Source of the DNA: Chinchilla lanigera
Taxonomy: Eukaryota > Chordata > Mammalia > Rodentia > Chinchillidae
NCBI RefSeq assembly: GCF_000276665.1
Contig: NW_004955487.1
Location: 8,031,584 to 8,095,583 of the forward strand
Reading direction: 5' to 3'
Length of the DNA stretch: 64,000 bases
The stretch's first letter is position 1, and each line of letters begins with the position of its first letter. Shown in pieces: positions 57,912-64,000 of the stretch. Below the pieces are notes generated by a model. The model was not told where the DNA came from and searched no databases. It saw nothing but the letters and a program-made list of their open reading frames with translations. A program made the translations under genes and the position numbers.

Positions 57912-58362
57912 ACTTCAGTAAATGACACATTGCCATTAATCTTCCTTGGAATCCTCCCATTCACTTCGAACGTACACATCACATCATCCTTGCTTCTTTC
58001 TGCAGCAGCTCTGCAGTCCTCTTTCCTAAGTGTCCTTAGCTGCGCTTTCCTGGCTGCCTTGATGTCCTGAATGGATTAAAAATGTTGCCCTTGTATTGTG
58101 ACTTTGACTTTGAGGAAGAGCCAGAAGTCACACTGTGTCAAATCTGGTGACTAAGGTGGATGAGGACACAGTGCAATGTTTCTGTGAACTTGCCTTTCAT
58201 TAAGTGGCACTTAGCAGCAGCATTCACTATGTTTTTATAACACTTAGGAGGGGGGATTTCTAGAACTGCTTCAAAATAGCAATAACAACTGTGGGATATC
58301 TGTGTGAAAACTGTATGAAACAAAGAAAAGTATTTTGAGGGGGATTAAAGGAACTAATTACA
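57912..58362 (-). mobile_element. Mariner-family element, copy C (about 451 bp), transposase remnant on -
   Basis: The left end ACTTCAGTAAATGACACATTGCC matches copies A and B. The right end, reverse-complemented, gives TTAATCCCCCTCAAAATAC, matching the inner part of the family's inverted repeat. On the - strand near 58,100-58,160 the sequence reads PP, a stop, then SPDLTQCDFWLFLKVKV: the mariner region around the third catalytic Asp with a Tyr-to-stop change. It continues DIKAARKAQLRTLRKEDC. Length and structure equal copy B, so both descend from one deleted master. Confidence 0.8.
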
Positions 58363-58369
58363 ATATAGT

Positions 58370-60250
58370 TGACTTTTATTATAATAAGTATTCTCTGTAC
58401 TTGTGCATTTTTTATCAGCTCTTTGTATTTTCCAAGATCCAGCACAGATATTTCTCTACTTGTAAAGCTTTTCCTCATCTACCACATAAAAGCAGTTCCA
58501 CTGTACTTCCTGCTGAGCAATCAAAAATGCTTCACAAACCCCTCACATCATGGGACACAGTCTCCTTCAACTAATTCACATGCATTTTCTCTCCCTTACA
58601 GGTGACAGCAAATTGGACACAAAAATTGTTGCTGTCTTCTTTGAGTCCCTCCCTTTCTGTCCTCCAGTGTTTAGGTTTACTAAAATATCCTGTCCATGAA
58701 ACATGATGCCAATGATTTTTGTTAAAATACATTCTTCTCCAAATGCAGTCATCCTCTTAGAAACTCTATTATTGACTAGACTTCACTTCGTATAAATAAA
58801 GTACAAAATTAACACGAAATTTTCCATTGATTATGAAGTGCAACTTCTGGAAGATTGTTAACCTTGGTTTAGACTTTCAGCTGGAAGGTTTCTCAGAAGC
58901 AAACTCAAGTTTAAGCACATGTTAAAGAGTAGTTGTTTAGATTAGTTCCTAATTTCTGAAGAGTAAAACAATAGATCAATTCCATGAAAACGTTATAAAC
59001 AGTCTGCTTCTTTTTGGATCTTGGTATAATTTCTTTGATCAGAGTTTCAAGTTAGCACAACTTAAAAACGCTTATGGTGAACAAAGAAAAAGGGCCTCAT
59101 ATTCTCACAGACTGTCTTGTATAGGTTTCTTTTCTTAATATTAAAACGTAAAGCATATGGTGAAGAAGTTCGAAGCAATTCCATTCTTCCTGATGTCTTG
59201 AGAATAACTTTCCATGCAGAAACAATCAAAATAAAAATGGTGCTTCACTTCTTCTGTCTTTCGGTATTACATAGGAAAGTTAACAGGGCAAGTTAAATGC
59301 AAAATTTATATGGGCATGGTTTAGCTTATGGCCAACAAGGTAAATGCAAGCTCATTTGAGACTCTGTAGAGTACTGGGATTTTTGATCAAGCAACCAGAC
59401 AAAGCTTCAGTAGGCACACTACAATAAGAAATCAGGCAAATGACAATCAGTTCAGGGAAAAACACATTTAAATGCAGACCTTTCCATGAAAATATTATAT
59501 AATTCATGAAAAATATGAATATTTAGCACTGTACCAAGTACAAATTAATTATTAGTTGATTGATTTCTCAATGCCTGGTCTAAAAGTTCAAACTAATGGA
59601 AAATTTAATAGTCAAGCTTTTCAGAATATAATAAAATTATTAATCATTAAAGGATATCAGAATTACTCTAACTCAATTCCCTTATTCTTGTGATTATGGA
59701 GAAAGAAGACAAGTAAATGGAAATGGGTTTGTAATTGGTAATTGCTTCCAGTGTTGTCCCCATTACTGGTCTCTTGCTGGAGTCTGGAGGGTTGTTCTTG
59801 CTACTTTCCACAAAGAGGTTGCTAACTCCAAGCTCTTAGAGTCAGATAGTTCCTGCGTATCAAGAACACACACACTACTTACAGGAGCAGGATAGCTAAC
59901 ATGTGCTGTGCTCATGGAAGCAAAGGGCTCCTGCTTCCTCTCCTTAGAAGTTTTCCATTCAGTTATGTCTCCACTTGAAAGCTGTGCATATAATGCATTA
60001 TTTGATAGAATCTGTTTCTTGGCTTTTAATATAACAATCACTTGCAGAAAGTGGTGTATATAAGGGAAATAGGCACTGTACTTCATAATGTGCTACCTTA
60101 AAAAATTATTTAAATACTCCGAATATTTTCTCCCACCAGTAAAGTCAATTTATAATTATATAAATTTATCTTTATTGATAGTAATAAATGTAAATTACCC
60201 ATTTACAAAATAATAGGCACCTGTCATATTGATAGGTTTACTATCATAAA
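58370..60250. other. No recognisable gene or repeat
   Basis: AT-rich. A 107-codon antisense open frame (59,763-60,086) has no recognisable domain. Confidence 0.4.
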
Positions 60251-60254
60251 TATG

Positions 60255-60335
60255 GTTATAGATGGATTTAAATCCTGGCTATACTACTTCCTAAGTATGT
60301 GAAGAAGTGACTTAACTTTATCCTAGAGTTATTTC
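60255..60335 (+). mobile_element. MIR SINE, 5' part (split by B1-dID)
   Basis: 'GGATTTAAATCCTGGCTATACTACTTCCTAAGTATGTGAAGAAGTGACTTAACTTTATCCTAGAGTT' is MIR ('..aatcctggctctgccacttactagctgtgtgaccttgggcaagtcacttaac..'). Confidence 0.75.
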
Positions 60336-60519
60336 CTTTTTTTCTTTTTAAGATACTGGATATTAAACCCAGAGCTTTCAAACTAAGCTACATCCTCAGC
60401 CCTTTTTTATTTTGAGGCACTGTGTTGCTAATTGCCTGGGTTGGTCTTGGACTTGCCATTCTCCTGCCTAGAATTCCCAGGGTACTGGGATTACAGGCAT
60501 GCAATATTATGCCAAGGTA
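60336..60519 (-). mobile_element. B1-dID composite SINE inserted in MIR
   Basis: In antisense: a T-rich tail, an ID-like arm ('GATATTAAACCCAGAGCTTTCAAACTAAGCTACATCCTCAGCCC'), then a B1-like arm ('TTATTTTGAGGCACTGTGTTGC', 'GTTGGTCTTGGACTTGCC', 'CCCAGGGTACTGGGATTACAGGCATGC'). The same order as the 29.9-kb copy. Confidence 0.75.
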
Positions 60520-60645
60520 GTTATTAACTTCTAAACTGGACACAAAAGGATGTTAAATTCATATTGCATTGTTGTAAGGACTGAATGAAACAGCTTATCT
60601 TCAGAGAACATTGAGCATATCAATAAATGTTGACTAATTGTCATA
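60520..60645 (+). mobile_element. MIR SINE, 3' part
   Basis: 'TATTGCATTGTTGTAAGGACTGAATGAAACAGCTTATCTTCAGAGAACATTGAGC' continues the MIR 3' half ('..gttgtgaggattaaatgagttaat..'). Confidence 0.65.
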
Positions 60646-60649
60646 TTGA

Positions 60650-61385
60650 CTATTTGCCATTGTTGCCATGTACTGTCCAAGATCTCAGTGATGGTAAGTA
60701 GTAGAGTGCAACTCAGCCCCAGATGCACTCTGAGTCAACTCAGATCCACCCCCTGGATCTCACCATCGTGCTCTGCTCTTTTATGATCTCCACCATTATC
60801 TCACTCAAGATTTTATGACCGCGTATGTAGGTTACTTTTGAGAGATGTTAACTCTTTCAAATTTTTCTATCATGCATTTAAAGGGACAAAAATTTACTAA
60901 TTGATATTTTACTGCTTAAGGGGGAGACATTTTACTTCTCATTTATTATTTAGACTAATATACTGCTACAACTTAATATGAAGAATTTTCATATGCCATT
61001 TGCACAAATTTCCCCAAAGTCTAACTTGGCCACAGTTGCAGACTGATGGGAGGTGCTGGGAAGGGCACAACCCTGCTTCTGCATCATCATCAGTAACCCT
61101 TAGATGTCGTCATCAAAAACAATTAGACTAACCTAGTCTGGGGGACACAATACAAAATAACTGGGCAGCACTCCTCCGATGACCCAAGTGAGGGAAACAG
61201 ATACCCCAAGGGATTGTTTCTTAAATACAGGTGGCTCATCAGACATGAACGCTGAATGTAATATGTGTCCCTGGATGAACTATGGCTTGGAAACAGGATC
61301 TGAGACTCTCTGGGCAGAACAACTTAGATTGCCTCATTATTGTACAGTTTGGGCCTGAGAATCCAATTTAGGAATATGTGAATTA
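60650..61385. other. No confident feature
   Basis: Moderate GC at 61.02-61.35 kb without open frames or nameable repeat. Confidence 0.35.
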
Positions 61386-61499
61386 TATCAATAATATTTT
61401 CCTGATTTGATAGATTTTTTACAGTATATTTGAATATAATGTATAGATTAAGTGTAGGGCAGGTGCAAATATCACACAGTTTCTCCAGGGTGAGAAAAA

Positions 61500-61800
61500 G
61501 AACATGTAAATAAGGACTAAAATATATAATAGATATTGTGAAATAGGAAGAAAATGTTCAGACAAGGAGAGGAATAAAGGAGGGGGAAGGAGGAAAGGAA
61601 GGAAGAGGAAAGAAAAAAGAGAGAAAAGAAGGAAAACATGGAAACAGAGCTTTTGAAAATAGAGTGGAGGAGGGGCTTAAGGGAGGGTAGGGGAATAGGA
61701 AAAATAAAAAGAAACAAGTTCTGTCATGTACTGGTACAAGTTCCCTATGATGAACGTGATCGCTATGTATATCTAAAATGTACCAATAAAATCTGATTTA
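61500..61800 (+). mobile_element. L1 3' end with purine-rich tract
   Basis: A long A/G-only tract (about 61.55-61.69 kb) is followed by 'CAAGTTCCCTATGATGAACGTGATCGCTATGTATATCTAAAATGTACCAATAAAATC'. This is the terminal L1 block, with its AATAAA signal. The same 3'UTR lineage is seen at 0.9-1.08 kb. It ends about 65 bp before the 5'UTR of the next L1. Confidence 0.75.
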
Positions 61801-61864
61801 AGCAAAACCATCAGAAACATCTTTGTCAGTGGGAAGCAGAAGTTATATTAATTAAAATGTACTA

Positions 61865-62698
61865 AGAGAGTGGCCTGGGTCTGGCTCCTGCACATGTCCT
61901 AAACTGACTAAGAAGCAGAACCAGTCAGGCTGTGACCCACTCCCAATGTCACAATTCCCAAATGAAACTTGCAGAGAAAGCCAGGTATTTCCCATCTACT
62001 TCCTGGGGGCAGAGCAGGTGACCCAGGACCCCGCTGCCATTACAGTCTGAGTCTCTGCCCTCTGTGCACCCATGGCAGATAGGAGGTCCTCATTCAGAAG
62101 GCTCTGTTACTGCTCTTACCGGGGTTTGCATGTAAGCCCTCCCTGAGCATGCCCTGCACCAAGTGAGCGAGTGCTCCAAAAGCAGCTGGTCCCACATTTC
62201 GAGTCTGTGCTTTACTTGCGCCCAGACCCACTGGGGGGTCACAAGTACGGGCGCTCTGTGATTGTTGTCTGTCTGGCCCACATCTGGTTCCTGTATGTGT
62301 CCTGAACTGACTGGAGACACAAAATCAGGTGGTTCACAAACTGCCGACTCTGCGGTTCATGTGTGAGGTTTGCCTGTACCTTGAACTGCCAGGGGACATA
62401 GGTCTACTGGAATGGGATTGTCACACCAGTGCAACACAAGTCTGGGCTGTGCACATGCCCTGAACTGTAAAGGGATGCAGGATCAGATGGTCTGCCATCA
62501 GCTGACAACAATGCCCATGTCTGAGACCTGGGGTAACTAGATACAAATCAACAATTGCTGGAAAACCCCAGACTAAGTAGTGCTTCTAAGCAAACACTGA
62601 TGGGCAAACCTGACCAACAGAAAAATTAGGGACACTAGCGGCCTTTGCTGCATAGCTACTAAAGAGGGAAACTGAGCTTTCTGCATCTGGTAGCAAAC
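61865..62698 (+). promoter_or_regulatory. L1 5' UTR / internal promoter region with repeated motif
   Basis: GC-richer sequence immediately upstream of L1 ORF1. A motif of the type CCTGAACTG with nearby 'TCTGG' and 'GGATCAG' parts occurs at 61,898, 62,301, 62,379 and 62,459. The last three are about 78-80 bp apart, and the first lies about five such periods upstream. This looks like a degenerate monomer-like arrangement. L1 5'UTRs drive RNA pol II transcription; activity of this copy is unknown. Confidence 0.6.
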
Positions 62699-63780
62699 AT
62701 GACAAAACGAAGGACTAAAACACAATCCCAGAACTCCACCCCACTCAGAACAAGTCCAGGAGACATCAACATAGGAGAACGTCATAAACACATGCCAGAA
62801 ATAGCTGAAATGTTTGCAATGGAAGTAAAGAAAAAACTCCATAAGGCCATAGAAGAGATGAGATCAGAAATAATCTCTCAGGCAAAAAATGATATGACAA
62901 TAATAATGAAAGAACTGCTCAAAATGCCTGAAGAAGAAACATATAAGAAAATAGAAGAAAAAAGGCAATGAACAGAAGTGTTAAATGAACAATATAGAAA
63001 GGAATAAGAAAACATGAAGCAGATTCAAATAGACTTCCAGGAAAACAAAGCTGCCATTGAAAGCTGCCAAAACCACCTGAATGAAGCCGAAAATAGAATT
63101 TCAGACTTTGAAGACGGCATGGCAGCTAGCAACCGTGAAAGAAAGCATCTCATAAAATCAACAAGGATCCAGGAAAAGTCAATTCAACAGCTGCAAGGCG
63201 AGGCAAAGAGGAATAATGTATGACTCATAGGAGTCAATGAAACAGCAGGAGGCAACACAACTGATATAAAAAGAATATTTGCAGAAATAATAGCAGAATA
63301 TTTCCCAAGTATGGAAATAGAACCTGATACACAGGTAAATGACACATATAGAAATGCAACCAACCACAACCAAAATAAAACTACACCCAGACATATAATA
63401 GTCAAGTTCCCAGATCTCCAACAGAAGAACAGAATATTAAAAGCTGCTACAGAAAAGAAACAGATTACCGATAAAGGAAAGCCCATCAGAATCAAGGCAG
63501 ACTTCTCAGCACAAACCATTCAATGAAGAAGAGTTTGGAGCAAGCATTACAGGTCCTGAGATAAAACAGCTTCCAACCAAGACTGATGTACCCTGCCAAA
63601 CTATCCTTCAAGTTCAACTGAGAAATAAAACATTTCCATGACAAAGAACAATTGAAGAACTTCATGAATGCCAAACCAGCATTATAAAGAGTACTAAAAG
63701 ATATTCAAGACAGAGAAAAATCTGACCACAATTTCAAGTACAACAGTAGAAAGGAAATGTCAAGAAGAGCAAGCAGGTAA
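62699..63780 (+). pseudogene. L1 ORF1 (RNA-binding chaperone), decayed
   Basis: About 360 codons starting MTKRRTKTQSQNSTPLRTSP. Residues about 35-170 are heptad-rich and charged, the coiled-coil that trimerises ORF1p. The RRM and C-terminal regions follow, with RHIIVKFPDLQQKNRILKAA, KGKPIRIKADFSAQTIQ and, in a shifted frame, FQPRLMYPAKLSFKFN. ORF1p coats L1 RNA and chaperones nucleic acids in the L1 RNP. Stops lie at 62,969 (TGA), 63,005 (TAA), 63,221 (TGA), 63,524 (TGA), about 63,617 (TGA) and 63,685 (TAA), and one frameshift lies between 63,527 and 63,570. Several TGAs sit where CGA is expected, consistent with CpG decay. The original stop is TAA at 63,778. The defects rule out a functional product. 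Confidence 0.9.
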
Positions 63781-63798
63781 ACAGGTAGAAAAAGAAGG

Positions 63799-64000
63799 AT
63801 GCCAATGCAAGTAAATAACATGGCAATGATAAATCAACACATATCGGTTATAACTATAAATGTAAATGGCCTCAATTCTCCAGTAAAAAGAAACAGACTG
63901 GAAGAGTGGATTAAAAAACAAAATCCAACAATATGCTGTATACAGGAAGCACATTTTACTCAAAAGGAAATCCACAGACTAAAAGTCAAAGGATGGAAAA
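63799..64000 (+). CDS. L1 ORF2 start (endonuclease domain N-terminus), open to window end
   Basis: The reading frame is open for all 67 codons available, from ATG 63,799 (alternative ATG 63,820), 18 bp after the ORF1 stop and in the same frame as the ORF1 C-terminus. It encodes the start of the apurinic-type endonuclease of ORF2p, which nicks genomic DNA for target-primed reverse transcription. Visible are VITINVNGLN, with the conserved Asn of the active site, and ICCIQEAHF, with the metal-binding Glu. The reverse transcriptase and Cys-rich domains lie beyond the window. Because ORF1 upstream is disabled, this copy is probably inactive in cis even if ORF2 stays open. It could be listed as a pseudogene once the remainder is seen. 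Confidence 0.88.
   Translation, partial: MPMQVNNMAMINQHISVITINVNGLNSPVKRNRLEEWIKKQNPTICCIQEAHFTQKEIHRLKVKGWK

Noticed and set aside
1..64000. A novel operon-like or defence system
   Set aside because: There are no clustered intact genes. The window is eukaryotic repeat-rich DNA, and all recognisable coding material is retrotransposon, transposase relic or retro-pseudogene.

Overview
This is a repeat-dense, AT-rich stretch of mammalian nuclear DNA, almost certainly from a rodent. The evidence is the SINE complement: 7SL-derived B1 elements with the internal quasi-duplication typical of rodent B1, tRNA-derived ID elements, and fused B1+ID dimers (B1-dID type). These sit with MIR, L2, several ages of L1, ERV solo LTRs and DNA-transposon relics. 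I saw no B2 SINE, which argues against a murid. A non-muroid rodent (squirrel, dormouse, beaver, kangaroo-rat or jerboa lineage) fits better, but I cannot name the species from sequence alone.

I found no functional protein-coding exon, no structural RNA gene, no CpG island and no CRISPR-like array. The window reads as a gene desert or the inside of a very long intron. Most open frames of 60-180 codons fall in repeats, simple sequence or chance frames. The only recognisable host-gene match is an intronless, disrupted retrocopy of SSX2IP (afadin/alpha-actinin-binding protein, ADIP) at about 46.68-48.55 kb on the + strand. A protein-like but unidentified stretch lies at 41.45-42.09 kb on the - strand.

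Layout. 0-7 kb: L1 3' ends, a short hAT-type MITE (3.67 kb), a URR1-like repeat (5.9 kb) and a young ID SINE (6.98 kb). 7.5-7.95 kb: simple-sequence run interrupted by a 295-N gap. 8-30 kb: old L1, MIR and L2 fragments, three B1 copies (the third with perfect 14-bp target-site duplications), a B1-dID, an 890-bp solo LTR (11.65-12.54 kb), a fold-back MITE (25.46 kb) and four URR1-like copies. 30-38 kb: a second solo LTR of the same family in inverted orientation (30.78-31.67 kb), a 100-N gap with a 74-bp exact duplication of its flank 2 kb away, and mariner remnants (36.2-36.7 kb). 38-50 kb: MIR/L2, an ID SINE, dinucleotide runs, a 132-bp tandem duplication and the SSX2IP retrocopy. 48.8-53.7 kb: old antisense L1 broken by a URR1-like element and by a mariner MITE. 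55-64 kb: another URR1-like copy, a third mariner site, a MIR split by a B1-dID, an L1 3' end, and then the 5' half of a comparatively young L1 (5'UTR, decayed ORF1, open ORF2 start) running off the window end.

The most notable signals are: (i) a mariner family of about 450 bp in at least three places, two with the transposase PPxSPDL region still readable; (ii) a 186-bp hAT MITE resembling horizontally transferred OposCharlie-type elements; (iii) a matched pair of 890/891-bp solo LTRs carrying an internal tandem duplication; (iv) an L1 5'UTR with a motif repeating at about 80 bp; and (v) a probable local assembly error around the second gap.
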